Origin: Ruegeria sediminis
Lineage (GTDB): Bacteria; Pseudomonadota; Alphaproteobacteria; Rhodobacterales; Rhodobacteraceae
Direction: 5' to 3'
Assembly: GCF_005938215.1 (NCBI RefSeq)
Contig: NZ_VCPD01000006.1
Location: 62,001 to 126,000 of the forward strand
Length of the DNA: 64,000 bases
Positions 17,014 through 30,622 of this stretch are shown here, piece after piece. Made by a program: the position numbers and the translations under genes. The notes beneath the pieces are model-generated. The model had not been told where the DNA came from. It was given only the letters and a program-made list of their open reading frames with translations, and made no database searches. The stretch's first letter is position 1. Each line of letters begins with the position of its first letter.

Positions 17014-18088
17014 CGATCTGGCCGCGGTGCAGCAGCAGGTGGTCGAGGATCACGCAGGCCATCATCGCCTCGCCCACGGGCACGGCGCGGATGCCGACGC
17101 AGGGGTCGTGGCGGCCCTTGGTGACGATTTCGGTCTCTTGCCCGGACTTGGTGATGGTTCTGCGGGGGGTCAGGATCGACGACGTCGGTTTGACGGCGAA
17201 GCGCACCACGATGTCCTGACCGGTGGAAATGCCGCCGAGGATGCCGCCGGCGTGGTTGGAGCTGTATCGCGGACCGTCCGGCCCCATGAAGATTTCGTCC
17301 GCATTGGCCTCGCCGGTCAGTTCGGCGGCGGCCATGCCCTCGCCGATCTCGACGCCCTTGACGGCGTTGATCGACATCATCGCGGCGGCAAGATCAGTGT
17401 CCAACTTGGCGTAAACCGGCGCGCCAAGCCCTGCGGGAACACCGCGGGCCACGACCTCGACCACCGCGCCGACCGAGTTGCCGGACTTGCGCAGATCATC
17501 GAGATAGGCGGCCCAGTCCCCGGCCGCCTGCGCATCGGGAACCCAGAACGGGTTCTGCTCGATCTGCGCCCGGTCGAAGCGGTTCCTGTCGATCCGGTGC
17601 GGGCCCATCTGAACCATGTAGCCGGTGATCTCGACATCCGGTGCCAACGCCTTGATCGCCTCGCGCGCCAACCCGCCCGCAGCCACCCGCGCGGCGGTTT
17701 CGCGGGCCGAGCTGCGCCCGCCGCCGCGGTAATCGCGGATGCCGTATTTCTGCCAGTAGGTGATGTCGGCGTGGCCCGGGCGGAACTTGTCCACGATGTC
17801 GCCGTAATCCTTGGACCGCTGGTCGGTGTTTTCGATCATCAGCTGGACCGGCGTGCCGGTGGTCTGCCCTTCGAACACGCCCGACAGGATCTTCACCGCG
17901 TCCGGTTCGCGCCGCTGGGTGGTGAACTTGCTCTGACCGGGTTTGCGCCTGTCGAGCCAGTGCTGGATCATCGCCTCGTCGATCGGAACGCCCGGCGGGC
18001 AGCCATCGACGGTCGCGCCCAGCGCCGGCCCGTGGCTTTCGCCCCAGGTGGTGACGCGGAAAAGATGGCCATAACTGTTCATCGACAT
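16988..18088 (-). CDS. aroC: chorismate synthase
   Basis: A 366-residue enzyme converting 5-enolpyruvylshikimate-3-phosphate to chorismate with reduced FMN. Signatures are [19 protein letters not shown] at the N-terminus, [34 protein letters not shown] in the middle, and a late [15 protein letters not shown] segment. The ATG at 18088 has GGAG eight bases upstream. The HD-domain gene overlaps its 3' end. Confidence 0.98.
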   Translation of the reverse strand: MSMNSYGHLFRVTTWGESHGPALGATVDGCPPGVPIDEAMIQHWLDRRKPGQSKFTTQRREPDAVKILSGVFEGQTTGTPVQLMIENTDQRSKDYGDIVDKFRPGHADITYWQKYGIRDYRGGGRSSARETAARVAAGGLAREAIKALAPDVEITGYMVQMGPHRIDRNRFDRAQIEQNPFWVPDAQAAGDWAAYLDDLRKSGNSVGAVVEVVARGVPAGLGAPVYAKLDTDLAAAMMSINAVKGVEIGEGMAAAELTGEANADEIFMGPDGPRYSSNHAGGILGGISTGQDIVVRFAVKPTSSILTPRRTITKSGQETEIVTKGRHDPCVGIRAVPVGEAMMACVILDHLLLHRGQIGENRGRIG

Positions 18089-18231
18089 GAGGCGGGCTCC
18101 TTTGAAGGATGTGATTAGCGGGGTGCGCCCTTGGCCTCAAGCGGATTTGCGTTGCCGGCATGGCAGAAGGCCGCGCTTGCCAAGGGTTTGCGCAGTCTGC
18201 AAGAGGGAGGGAATGCTTCGGGAGAATCGAG

Positions 18232-18846
18232 ATGCATCCAAATCCGGCTTTCCGGGCCGAGGACCGGACCCGCAACATCGGTTTCGCGCGCGAACGGGCG
18301 TTCGGCGTTCTGGCGGTGCCGGGCGAGGACGCCCCGCTGCTGAGCCATGTGCCGTTCCTCCTGGATGAGGCCGGGGAAGTGGCCGAGCTGCACCTGGTGC
18401 GGTCGAACCCGGTCGTGCGGGCGCTGGCGCAGCCGCAAAAGGTGCGGATCGCGGTGACGGGGCCCGACAGCTATGTCTCGCCGGATTGGTATGGCGTTGC
18501 CGATCAGGTGCCGACCTGGAACTATGTCGCCGTGCATCTGGTCGGCGTCCTTGAACTGCGGCCTGATGCGGAGTTGCCGGATCTGCTCGACCGGCAGTCG
18601 GCCTTTTACGAAGCGCGGTTGCTGCCGAAGCCGCCCTGGACCACGGCCAAGATGGGGCCGGATGCCCTGCAGCGGCTGATGCGGATGATCGTGCCCTGCC
18701 GGATGCGGGTCGCCGAGATCCAGGGCACCTGGAAGCTGAACCAGAACAAGGAGCCCGCTGCGCGCCTTGCCGCCGCGGATCTGGTCGAGAGCGCGGATTT
18801 CGGGAGCGAAACCCGCGCGCTTGCGGCGCTGATGCGGAAGGCGTGA
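18232..18846 (+). CDS. PaiB-like FMN-binding protein (annotated family: negative transcriptional regulator)
   Basis: A 204-residue split-barrel protein of the PaiB family. It starts MHPNPAFR, has FGVLAVPGEDAPLLSHVPFLLDE, PDSYVSPDWYGVADQVPTWNYVAVH and a late IQGTWKLNQNKEPA segment, all hallmarks of the family, which binds FMN or heme-like ligands. Bacillus PaiB is linked to sporulation and protease repression; no such role is implied here. GGGAG lies about eight bases upstream of ATG 18232. It is divergent from aroC. Confidence 0.9.
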   Translation: MHPNPAFRAEDRTRNIGFARERAFGVLAVPGEDAPLLSHVPFLLDEAGEVAELHLVRSNPVVRALAQPQKVRIAVTGPDSYVSPDWYGVADQVPTWNYVAVHLVGVLELRPDAELPDLLDRQSAFYEARLLPKPPWTTAKMGPDALQRLMRMIVPCRMRVAEIQGTWKLNQNKEPAARLAAADLVESADFGSETRALAALMRKA

Positions 18847-18858
18847 CCCGCGCCGGGA

Positions 18859-19305
18859 TTATTGCGCGCTGAAGGTGGCCAGGTAGGCGGCGATGTCCGG
18901 CGCGCCTTCCTTGAGCTTCGTGGTCATGTTCGGACGCGCGGTGTCGTCGCCCAGAAAGGCGCGGATGAACGCGATGGGATCCTCGGAATAGGCCGCGATG
19001 TTTTCCTCGGTCCAGACCAGCCCCTGCTGGCCGGCGCGGATCATGTCGTCGGTGAAAAGGCCGATCGGCAGCCGTTCGCTGCCGTTGAGGTAATCGTTCT
19101 CGGTGCCGGCGACGCGGCCGACCACGCCGTAGAGATTTGGGCCGGTGATGCCGCCCTTCACCAGAACCTCACCGTCCCGGATGATCGCGTGGCAGGAGGA
19201 ACAGCGGTTGTAGAGCTGCTCGCCCTTTGCCGGATCGCCGGCGGCCAGGGCGGATGCGGCGCCCGTCACGGCCAGAACCAGGGCGGACAAGGTGGTCTTG
19301 ATCAT
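18859..19305 (-). CDS. periplasmic class I c-type cytochrome (c2/c550-like)
   Basis: A 148-residue protein with a signal peptide (cleavage near ALAA-GDPAKG). A CSSCH heme c site is at 35-39, and the probable sixth ligand is Met127 in ARPNMTTKL, the arrangement of cytochromes c2. GPNLYGVVGR after the heme is also typical. It probably carries electrons from the bc1 complex to oxidases; its closeness to petABC, which is divergently transcribed 520 bases away, supports that. Confidence 0.93.
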   Translation of the reverse strand: MIKTTLSALVLAVTGAASALAAGDPAKGEQLYNRCSSCHAIIRDGEVLVKGGITGPNLYGVVGRVAGTENDYLNGSERLPIGLFTDDMIRAGQQGLVWTEENIAAYSEDPIAFIRAFLGDDTARPNMTTKLKEGAPDIAAYLATFSAQ

Positions 19306-19827
19306 GCATTGTTCTCCTGCTGCTGACCGCGCATCCGCGGCTTAATCCGGTTCCCGTCAGGAGTGCAAGAAAAAGATCTCGTGCGTGAAAAATGAGAAAC
19401 AATAGGCAGTAAAAATAGCGGTTTATCATTGGCGAGACACCACTTTAGGTTTAGCAAAAGCAGCGGTTTGGTCGCAAAATTCGCGCATCCTGTCGGACGT
19501 GAGCTAGCCGCGGAAAGACCGGCCGGGCGACGGGCGGGGTCCCGGAGTCGCGGGGCGCAATCCGGGCGCGGCGAATCACAATCGGGCGGCGCCGCGCGGC
19601 GATCGCCGCGCCCGGTTTTCCGAAGCGCCGCAAATTATCCAGAGCAGATATCTTGAAATTTTGTGTCTGCATTGCGACATGAACTGGCATCTGCGGCGTA
19701 GTGCGCGCCTATGACCGCTGGACGAACCGTTTTCTCCCCGCTAGATAGCCGCGATGAGACGCCGCTTTGATGCGGTGCTGATGCATGTTTGCCCGTCCGC
19801 CGGGCGCTGGAATTCGGAGAAAACCTC
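19306..19827. other. divergent intergenic region between cytochrome c and petABC
   Basis: About 520 bases holding the promoters of the cytochrome c gene (left) and petABC (right). The part near 19380-19450 is noticeably AT-rich compared with the rest. I cannot assign -10/-35 boxes with confidence and see no RNA gene or convincing ORF. Confidence 0.4.
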
Positions 19828-20388
19828 GTGTCCCACGCAGAAGACCACGAAGGCACCCGCAGAGATTTCCTCTACTACGCCACGGCTGGCGCAGGTGTCG
19901 TAGCCACGGGAGCCGCAGTCTGGCCCCTGGTCAACCAAATGAACCCTTCGGCAGACGTTCAGGCGCTGTCCTCGATTCGCGTGGACGTGAACGATGTCGA
20001 GGTGGGCACCCAGATCACCGTCAAATGGCTGGGCAAGCCGGTGTTCATCCGCCGCCGCACGGCGGAAGAGATCGAAGAGGCCCGCTCGGTCGATCTGTCG
20101 GAACTGCCTGACCAGAGCGACCGCAACGCCAACAAGCCCGGCCTGGATGCGGCCGACGAGAACCGCACCCTGGACGAAGCCGGCGAATGGCTGGTCATGA
20201 TGGGCGTTTGCACCCACCTGGGCTGCGTTCCGCTGGGCGACGGCGCCGGCGACTATCACGGCTGGTTCTGCCCGTGCCACGGATCGCACTACGACACCTC
20301 CGGCCGTATCCGCAAAGGACCCGCCCCCGAGAACCTGCACGTTCCGGTGGCCGAGTTCGTCGAACCTACCGTCATCAAGCTGGGATAA
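19828..20388 (+). CDS. petA: ubiquinol-cytochrome c reductase iron-sulfur (Rieske) subunit
   Basis: A 186-residue Rieske protein of the cytochrome bc1 complex. It has a Tat-type N-terminus ([13 protein letters not shown]) that remains as the membrane anchor, and the cluster-binding motifs CTHLGC and CPCHGSH near residues 125-150. The GTG start at 19828 ([14 protein letters not shown]) was chosen by alignment with the known Rhodobacter N-terminus and GGAGA about eight bases upstream; the 13-codon extension to 19789 is unlikely. It is first of petABC and spaced 12 bases from petB. Confidence 0.97.
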   Translation: MSHAEDHEGTRRDFLYYATAGAGVVATGAAVWPLVNQMNPSADVQALSSIRVDVNDVEVGTQITVKWLGKPVFIRRRTAEEIEEARSVDLSELPDQSDRNANKPGLDAADENRTLDEAGEWLVMMGVCTHLGCVPLGDGAGDYHGWFCPCHGSHYDTSGRIRKGPAPENLHVPVAEFVEPTVIKLG

Positions 20389-20400
20389 GGAGACGCGCTC

Positions 20401-21732
20401 ATGTCCGGAATTCCGCACGATCACTACGAACCGAAGAGCAACGGCGAAAAGTGGCTGAACAGCCGCCTGCCGATCGTCGGCCTGATCTACGACACGATCA
20501 TGATCCCCACGCCCAAGAACCTGAACTGGTGGTGGATCTGGGGCATCGTCCTGGCCTTCTGCCTGGCGCTGCAGATCATCACCGGCATCGTCCTGGTGAT
20601 GCACTACACCCCGCACGTGGACCTGGCCTTCGCCAGCGTCGAGCACATCATGCGCAACGTGAACGGCGGCTACATGCTGCGTTACCTGCACATGAACGGC
20701 GCCTCGCTGTTCTTCGTTGCCGTCTACATCCACATGTTCCGCGGCCTGTACTACGGCTCGTACAAGGCCCCGCGCGAGATCACCTGGATCATCGGCATGC
20801 TGATCTATCTCTGCATGATGGGCACGGCCTTCATGGGCTACGTGCTGCCCTGGGGACAGATGTCGTTCTGGGGTGCGACCGTGATCACCGGCCTGTTCGG
20901 CGCGATCCCGTTCGTCGGCGAAAGCATCCAGACCTGGCTGCTGGGCGGACCCGCCGTGGACAACGCCACGCTGAACCGCTTCTTCTCGCTGCACTACCTG
21001 CTGCCCTTCGTCATCGCGGCGCTGGTCGTCGTGCATATCTGGGCCTTCCACACCACCGGCAACAACAACCCCACGGGTGTTGAGGTCCGCCGCGGTTCGA
21101 AAGCCGAGGCCGAGAAGGACACGCTGCCGTTCTGGCCCTATTTCGTGATCAAGGACCTTTTCGCCCTGGCGGTCGTCCTGGTGATCTTCTGGGCCATCGT
21201 CGGCTTCATGCCGAACTACCTGGGCCACCCGGACAACTACATCGAGGCCAACCCGCTGGTCACCCCGGCGCATATCGTGCCCGAATGGTACTTCCTGCCC
21301 TTCTACGCGATCCTGCGCGCCTTCACCGGCGAGGTCTGGGTCGTGCAGTTCGCCAGCTTCATCACCGGCGGCATCATCGACGCCAAGTTCTTCGGCGTTC
21401 TGGCGATGTTCGGCGCGATCCTGGCAATGGCGCTGGCGCCCTGGCTCGACACCTCGACAGTGCGTTCGGGCAAGTACCGTCCGATGTTCAAGTGGTGGTT
21501 CTACCTGCTGATCATCGATTTCTTCGCCCTGATGTGGCTGGGCGCGATGCCGGCGGAAGAACCCTATGCGACCTTCTCGCTGATCGGTTCGGCCTACTGG
21601 TTCGCCTATTTCTTCGTGATCCTGCCGATCCTCGGCGTGATCGAGAAGCCGATGGCGCAGCCGGACACCATCGAGGAAGACTTCAACGCGCATTACGGCA
21701 AGGCTGACGCCGAAGCCACGCCCGCCGAGTAA
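20401..21732 (+). CDS. petB: cytochrome b subunit of the bc1 complex
   Basis: A 443-residue polytopic protein with eight predicted membrane helices, the usual alphaproteobacterial length. Heme-ligand helices are visible in [23 protein letters not shown] and [21 protein letters not shown]. The Qo-site sequences [19 protein letters not shown] and [13 protein letters not shown] are intact. It oxidises ubiquinol and passes electrons between hemes bL and bH in the cytoplasmic membrane. It lies between petA and petC with AAGGAG-type spacing. Confidence 0.98.
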   Translation: MSGIPHDHYEPKSNGEKWLNSRLPIVGLIYDTIMIPTPKNLNWWWIWGIVLAFCLALQIITGIVLVMHYTPHVDLAFASVEHIMRNVNGGYMLRYLHMNGASLFFVAVYIHMFRGLYYGSYKAPREITWIIGMLIYLCMMGTAFMGYVLPWGQMSFWGATVITGLFGAIPFVGESIQTWLLGGPAVDNATLNRFFSLHYLLPFVIAALVVVHIWAFHTTGNNNPTGVEVRRGSKAEAEKDTLPFWPYFVIKDLFALAVVLVIFWAIVGFMPNYLGHPDNYIEANPLVTPAHIVPEWYFLPFYAILRAFTGEVWVVQFASFITGGIIDAKFFGVLAMFGAILAMALAPWLDTSTVRSGKYRPMFKWWFYLLIIDFFALMWLGAMPAEEPYATFSLIGSAYWFAYFFVILPILGVIEKPMAQPDTIEEDFNAHYGKADAEATPAE

Positions 21733-21750
21733 GAAGAGGGACCGGAAACC

Positions 21751-22545
21751 ATGTTCAAGAAACTTGCAATCGGTGCCGCGTTTGCCCTGGCCCTTGCTCC
21801 TGCCGCATCCTTTGCGGCAGGCGGCGGCGAGCAGCATATCGAGGACTTCTCGTTCTCGTTCGAAGGCCCCTTCGGCACCTACGACCAGAACCAGCTGCAA
21901 CGCGGTCTGCAGATCTATACCGAGGTCTGCGCCGCCTGCCACGGCCTGCAATACGTGCCGCTGCGCACGCTGGCCGATCCGGGCGGAGTCGGACTTCCCA
22001 TGGATCAGGTGCGGGCCTACGCGGCCGAAAACTTCACCGTCTACGATCCGGAACTGGACGAAGACCGGCCGGCCATCCCGACCGATCACTTCCCGGCGAA
22101 CACCGCTGCCGGTGCGCCCGACCTGAGCCTGATGGCCAAGGCGCGCGCAGGGTTCCACGGGCCCTATGGCCTGGGGATCAACCAGCTGTTCAAGGGTATG
22201 GGCGGGGCCGAATACATCGCCTCGCTGCTCGACGGCTATACCGGCGAGGAAAAGGAAGAGGCCGGTGTGATCCTGTATGAAAACACCGCCTTCCCCGGCG
22301 GCTGGATCTCGATGGCGCCGCCGCTGTCGGATGAACAGGTCGAATTCATCGACGGCCACGAAAACACCGTCGAAGCCATGTCGGAGGATGTTTCAGCCTT
22401 CCTGATGTGGGCCGCCGAGCCCAAGATGATGGCCCGCAAGCAGGCCGGATTCGTCGGCGTGATCTTCCTGACCATCATGTCGGTCCTGCTTTACCTCACC
22501 AACAAGCGCCTCTGGGCACCGGTGAAGGGAAAGAAGTCGGTCTGA
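21751..22545 (+). CDS. petC: cytochrome c1 of the bc1 complex
   Basis: A 264-residue protein with an N-terminal signal peptide (cleavage after ASFA), heme-binding CAACH near residues 54-58, the [11 protein letters not shown] segment of cytochromes c1, and a C-terminal anchor helix [20 protein letters not shown]. It accepts electrons from the Rieske centre and passes them to soluble cytochrome c. It is the last gene of petABC, followed within 25 bases by a strong hairpin terminator. Confidence 0.98.
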   Translation: MFKKLAIGAAFALALAPAASFAAGGGEQHIEDFSFSFEGPFGTYDQNQLQRGLQIYTEVCAACHGLQYVPLRTLADPGGVGLPMDQVRAYAAENFTVYDPELDEDRPAIPTDHFPANTAAGAPDLSLMAKARAGFHGPYGLGINQLFKGMGGAEYIASLLDGYTGEEKEEAGVILYENTAFPGGWISMAPPLSDEQVEFIDGHENTVEAMSEDVSAFLMWAAEPKMMARKQAGFVGVIFLTIMSVLLYLTNKRLWAPVKGKKSV

Positions 22546-22569
22546 CCTGATCTTCGGAACAGGAACGGA

Positions 22570-22598
22570 AAGCCCAGTGCCTTGCACTGGGCTTTTTT
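22570..22598 (+). terminator. rho-independent terminator of petABC
   Basis: A perfect 11-bp stem, AAGCCCAGTGC (22570-22580) and GCACTGGGCTT (22584-22594), with a 3-base loop, runs into a T-tract (22593-22598) 25 bases after the petC stop. Confidence 0.93.
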
Positions 22599-22688
22599 CT
22601 GTTTGTTGCGATGGCCCGAGTCCCTTGACGCATTCCACCGCCGCCGACACGCTTGGAACATTGAGATACGAGAATTTGGAGAAAAGTC

Positions 22689-23102
22689 ATGGATACGCAA
22701 GCGAATGTCGGACGGCTGTACGAAGCCTATGCGAAGTGGAACGACACCAAGGGCAGTGACCTGAGCATGTGGGATGAGTACACGACAGAGGATCTCTGCC
22801 TGCGGTCGCTCGGCGACGGACAGTACGGGTTGGAATTCAGCTGCGCCCGCGATGGCCGGGCGCAGATGCGCGCCTACCTGGAGGAGCTTACGGGCGCGTT
22901 CGAGATGGAGCATTGGACGCTGCAGGACACGATCGCCCAGGATGACCGAGTCGTCGGGATGGGCGTGACCGCTTGGACGCACAAGGCCAGCGGAAAGCGG
23001 GTCGAGACCCGGGTCGTCATCATCTGCAGGTTCCGGGGCAATCGCGTGTGCGAATACGAGGAACTCTACGACACGGCGGCGGTGGCGGCGGCGGCCGGCT
23101 GA
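22689..23102 (+). CDS. SnoaL/NTF2-like small protein
   Basis: A 137-residue protein with the pattern of NTF2-like SnoaL polyketide cyclase/ketosteroid-isomerase folds: an N-terminal helix VGRLYEAYAKWNDTKG, a WDEYTTEDLCLRS strand, then RAQMRAYLEELTGAFEMEH and the beta-strands VVGMGVTAWTHKASGKRV and VVIICRFRGNRVCEYEELYD. The ribosome binding site is GGAGAA about eight bases before ATG 22689. It is a single gene after the petABC terminator. The ligand or reaction is unknown. Confidence 0.8.
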   Translation: MDTQANVGRLYEAYAKWNDTKGSDLSMWDEYTTEDLCLRSLGDGQYGLEFSCARDGRAQMRAYLEELTGAFEMEHWTLQDTIAQDDRVVGMGVTAWTHKASGKRVETRVVIICRFRGNRVCEYEELYDTAAVAAAAG

Positions 23103-23126
23103 GGCATCGCGAGTCCGGTCCGCCGG

Positions 23127-24383
23127 TCAGGCCATGAGTTGCGTCGCGCTGTGACCGGTGATCGGTGCGGTGACGATCCGGCCCTCGCCGCGCGGCGCGG
23201 AGAAGGTGACCTCGGTGAACTGCTCGGTGCGGCCCATATGCGGGTTTTCCATCAGGATCCGGTGGGTCCTGCCGACCTGGGCCGCCAGGTGTCTTTCGAC
23301 CTGTTTGTCGCCCGCGGCGCGCAGTCTGGCGGCGCGTTCCTTGATCACCTTGCCGTTGACCTGTTGCGGGATGCGCGCGGCCGGGGTGCCGTCGCGCCTG
23401 GAATAGGGAAAGACATGCAGCCAGGTCAGGTCGCAGTCGGTCACCAGTTTCAGCGAGTTCTCGAAATGCGCCTCGGTTTCCGTGGGAAAGCCCGCGATGA
23501 TGTCGGCGCCAAAGGTCATCTCGGGGCGCAGTTTGCGGGCCTCTTCGGCGAACCGGATCGCGTCGTCGCGCAGATGCCGGCGCTTCATCCGTTTCAGGAT
23601 CAGGTCGTCGCCATGCTGCAGGCTCAGATGCAGATGCGGCATCAGGCGTCGCTCGGTGGCGATGGCCTGCATCAGGTTCTCGTCCACCTCGATCGAATCG
23701 ATCGAACTGATCCGCAACCGGGGCAGATCCGGAACCAGCCTCAGGATCCGCATCACCAGATCGCCCAGTTTCGGCTGCGCGGGCAGATCGGCGCCCCACG
23801 AGGTCAGGTCCACCCCGGTCAGCACCACCTCGTTGTAGCCCCTGTCCACCAGCCGCTTGATCTGATCGACCACCACGCCTGCGGGGACGCTGCGCGAGTT
23901 GCCGCGGCCGTAGGGGATGATGCAGAAGGTGCAGCGATGGTCGCAGCCGTTCTGAACCTGCACATAGGCGCGGCTGCGGGTGCCGAACCCGTCGATCAGG
24001 TGGCCGGCGGTTTCCGTGACGGACATGATGTCGTCGACCTGCACGGCTTCGGTCTTGCCGATGAAATCCGCCGCCATGCCGGCCCAGGTCTCGGGCCGCA
24101 TCTTCTCGGTGTTGCCGATGACCGCGTCGACTTCGGCCATGCGGGCAAAGGTCTGAGGTTCGGTCTGGGCGGCGCAGCCGGTCACGATCAGGCGCGCGTT
24201 CGGGTTTTCCCGCCGCAGCTTGCGGATCTCCTGCCGCGCCTTGCGCACCGCCTCGGCGGTCACGGCGCAGGTGTTGACGATCACCGCATCCGTCAGGCCA
24301 GCCTGTTCCGACAGTTCCTTCATCGCTTCGGTTTCGTAGGCGTTCAGGCGGCAGCCCAGCGTGGTGAACTTGGGCGCGTTCAT
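23127..24383 (-). CDS. mtaB: tRNA t6A37 methylthiotransferase
   Basis: A 418-residue radical-SAM methylthiotransferase that makes ms2t6A at position 37 of certain tRNAs. The N-terminal UPF0004 domain has TLGCRLNAYETEAM, VNTCAVTAEA and VTGCAAQTEP (three Cys for one 4Fe-4S cluster). The radical-SAM cluster motif CDHRCTFC is followed by IIPYGRGNSRS, then HLHLSLQHGDD and a C-terminal TRAM domain. The short hydrophobic start MNAPKFTTLGC fits MtaB rather than MiaB. It overlaps dapF by ATGA (24380-24383); the pair is co-transcribed. Confidence 0.95.
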   Translation of the reverse strand: MNAPKFTTLGCRLNAYETEAMKELSEQAGLTDAVIVNTCAVTAEAVRKARQEIRKLRRENPNARLIVTGCAAQTEPQTFARMAEVDAVIGNTEKMRPETWAGMAADFIGKTEAVQVDDIMSVTETAGHLIDGFGTRSRAYVQVQNGCDHRCTFCIIPYGRGNSRSVPAGVVVDQIKRLVDRGYNEVVLTGVDLTSWGADLPAQPKLGDLVMRILRLVPDLPRLRISSIDSIEVDENLMQAIATERRLMPHLHLSLQHGDDLILKRMKRRHLRDDAIRFAEEARKLRPEMTFGADIIAGFPTETEAHFENSLKLVTDCDLTWLHVFPYSRRDGTPAARIPQQVNGKVIKERAARLRAAGDKQVERHLAAQVGRTHRILMENPHMGRTEQFTEVTFSAPRGEGRIVTAPITGHSATQLMA

Positions 24384-25201
24384 GCGAGCGACCTCAGAAA
24401 ATCGGGCGTCAGCGTGCCCGAGAAGACGTGGCAGGTGGGGCCGGTCTTCCAGACGCCGTCCTCGCGCCAGTCGATCCAGAGCGTGCCGCCATCGAGGTCG
24501 ACGCGCACCGTTCGCCCGGTCAGCCCGCGGCGGGCCGCCGCCACGGCGGTTGCGCAGGAGGACGAGCCGGAGGCCAGCGTGATGCCCACGCCGCGTTCCC
24601 AGACGCGCATGCGGATATGGTCCGGGCCCACGATCTGCGCCACCTGGACATTGGTCCGCTGCGGATAGAGCGGATGATGCTCGTAGCGCGAGCCGAATTC
24701 CTCGAGCGGGATCGCTTCGGCGTTTTCGACGAAAAAGGTGCAATGCGGGTTGCCCATGCCCGTGGCGGTCGGCCCGCCCTCGATCGGCAGTTCCAGCGTG
24801 TCCGCCTCTTCGGCCAGCGGAATGTCCTGCCAGTCCAGCTGCGGCGCGCCCATGTTCACCGAGGTCAGCCCCTCGCCCGCATCCCTTGCGATCAGCCCGC
24901 CGCGGTCGGTGGTCAGCCTCAGTTCCGTCTTGCCGGTCTCGTCCATCAGGTGCCGCGCGATGCAGCGGGTGGCATTGCCGCACGCGGCCGAGGTCGAACC
25001 GTCCGCATTGTAGAAGATCAGGTGCGCGTCGGCGTCACCGGTGCGGATCAGCGCCAACTGGTCGAAACCCACGCCGAACTGGCGGTGCGCGATGCCGCGC
25101 GCCAGTTCCGGCGTGATCTCGAAATCCCGCGCGCGCGCATCGACGATGACGAAGTCATTGCCGAGCCCGTGCATCTTCATGAAGGGCAGACCGGTGTCCA
25201 T
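24380..25201 (-). CDS. dapF: diaminopimelate epimerase (second catalytic Cys replaced by Ser)
   Basis: A 273-residue DapF that would convert LL- to meso-diaminopimelate for lysine and peptidoglycan. KMHGLGNDF opens the protein and the first active-site cysteine is Cys74 in AACGNATRC. The second motif reads WERGVGITLASGSSSCA, so the position normally holding the second catalytic cysteine (ACGSGA in E. coli) is Ser211; a cysteine lies four residues later. GNPHCTFF and YNADGSTS are intact. The start is uncertain: ATG 25201 is chosen, while 25213 and 25249 are in frame and none has a clear ribosome binding site. Confidence 0.92.
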   Translation of the reverse strand: MDTGLPFMKMHGLGNDFVIVDARARDFEITPELARGIAHRQFGVGFDQLALIRTGDADAHLIFYNADGSTSAACGNATRCIARHLMDETGKTELRLTTDRGGLIARDAGEGLTSVNMGAPQLDWQDIPLAEEADTLELPIEGGPTATGMGNPHCTFFVENAEAIPLEEFGSRYEHHPLYPQRTNVQVAQIVGPDHIRMRVWERGVGITLASGSSSCATAVAAARRGLTGRTVRVDLDGGTLWIDWREDGVWKTGPTCHVFSGTLTPDFLRSLA

Positions 25202-25278
25202 AACGCGTTTCATGGCGGGCATATAGCGCCGGTCCAAGGACGAATCCACCCTGTCGCGCAGATTCCTGAAAAAAGGGG

Positions 25279-25307
25279 TTGACCCCCCTGCGCCGTCTCC
25301 CTAATTA
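25279..25307 (+). promoter_or_regulatory. candidate promoter of tRNA-Lys
   Basis: TTGACC (25279-25284), a 17-base spacer and TAATTA (25302-25307) lie about 125 bases upstream of the tRNA, in an otherwise gene-free 230-base gap. The -35 fits sigma-70 well and the -10 only partly. Confidence 0.45.
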
Positions 25308-25432
25308 GGCCGCCTATCGGGTCGCCGGAAACAGTCGAAACAAACGCGATGCGATGCGCAAATAGGACCTTGAACCCGGTCGGGAAAACGGTCTAGAGAG
25401 CGCACACGGATCGAACGATCCAGCAGAAAAGT

Positions 25433-25508
25433 GGGCCGTTAGCTCAGTTGGTAGAGCAACTGACTTTTAATCAGTGGGTCGCAGGTTCGAATCCTGCACG
25501 GCTCACCA
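25433..25508 (+). tRNA. tRNA-Lys (anticodon TTT)
   Basis: A 76-nt cloverleaf including an encoded CCA. The acceptor stem GGGCCGT pairs with ACGGCTC (one G-T pair), the D-arm is GCTC-AGTTGGTA-GAGC, the anticodon stem is ACTGA/TCAGT with loop CTTTTAA (anticodon TTT), and the T-arm is GCAGG-TTCGAAT-CCTGC. Confidence 0.98.
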
Positions 25509-25620
25509 CTTTGTTCCTGAACGCAGAAAATTCGCGCGCTTTGGGCCGGTAGCAACCGGCTTTGCCCGGCTGTGGTGCGCAGTGGCACGGGATTCCGTTG
25601 CCATGCTCGAAGGCGTCGCG

Positions 25621-25647
25621 GTCCGGTCTTGCGGGGCAAGACCGGAC
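25621..25647. terminator. strong hairpin between tRNA-Lys and convergent tex
   Basis: A perfect 12-bp inverted repeat, GTCCGGTCTTGC and GCAAGACCGGAC, with loop GGG. It lies 15 bases beyond the tex stop and 110 bases after the tRNA, so it may end transcription from either side. There is no good T-run, which lowers certainty. Confidence 0.55.
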
Positions 25648-25662
25648 TTGCTTCAAAGGGCC

Positions 25663-27969
<2,307 letters not shown>

Positions 27970-28345
27970 AGGCGTCTCCTCGAAGGCTGTCGGAACGACT
28001 TCTAGCCAGCGGGGGGCGAGAGGGAAAGAGGATGCGGCGGCGTTGAGAGGAAAACCGCGATCGGGCAGGGCATCGCCTGATTCAGCCCGTTCATGGCCGC
28101 GAAGGGCCGCCGGAACGCCCGCCGCCGCCTGAAATCGCGGCAAAGCAAGGGTTTTTCGCAAACTGGGGCAAAATGCGCAGGTCTGGTCGATTGATCCGGG
28201 GCGCGTGGTGATTTAAGGGGAGCCTGTCAAATCAGAGTCACCCATGGACCGGATCGTACAAGAGCCGCTCCATCCGCGCCGCGGCGACCGTGGCACAACA
28301 CTCTTGGATCTTACGCCCCACGAAAGGCAAAAAAGGTAAGGAAAC
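27970..28345. other. divergent intergenic region between tex and icd
   Basis: About 375 bases between two divergent genes. The icd ribosome binding site (AAGGAAAC) is next to its ATG. I see no RNA gene, repeat or supported ORF; the reading frame continuing upstream of tex is explained by the TTG start. Confidence 0.4.
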
Positions 28346-30559
<2,214 letters not shown>

Positions 30560-30580
30560 CGGCGGATTTCGAAAGACCTG

Positions 30581-30607
30581 AAAGCCCCCGGTTCCCGGGG
30601 GCTTTTT
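30581..30607 (+). terminator. rho-independent terminator of icd
   Basis: An 11-bp stem, AAAGCCCCCGG and CCGGGGGCTTT, with loop TTC, is followed by T residues, 21 bases after the icd stop. It may also serve the convergent nadC gene, whose stop is at 30623. Confidence 0.93.
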
Positions 30608-30622
30608 CGTTGAAGGTCCGGA

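Noticed and set aside
19741-22359. 872-codon open frame on the minus strand across petABC
   Set aside because: It is antisense to clearly identified petA, petB and petC; long antisense frames arise from the high-GC third positions. The translation is His/Gln/Asp-rich with no recognisable domain.
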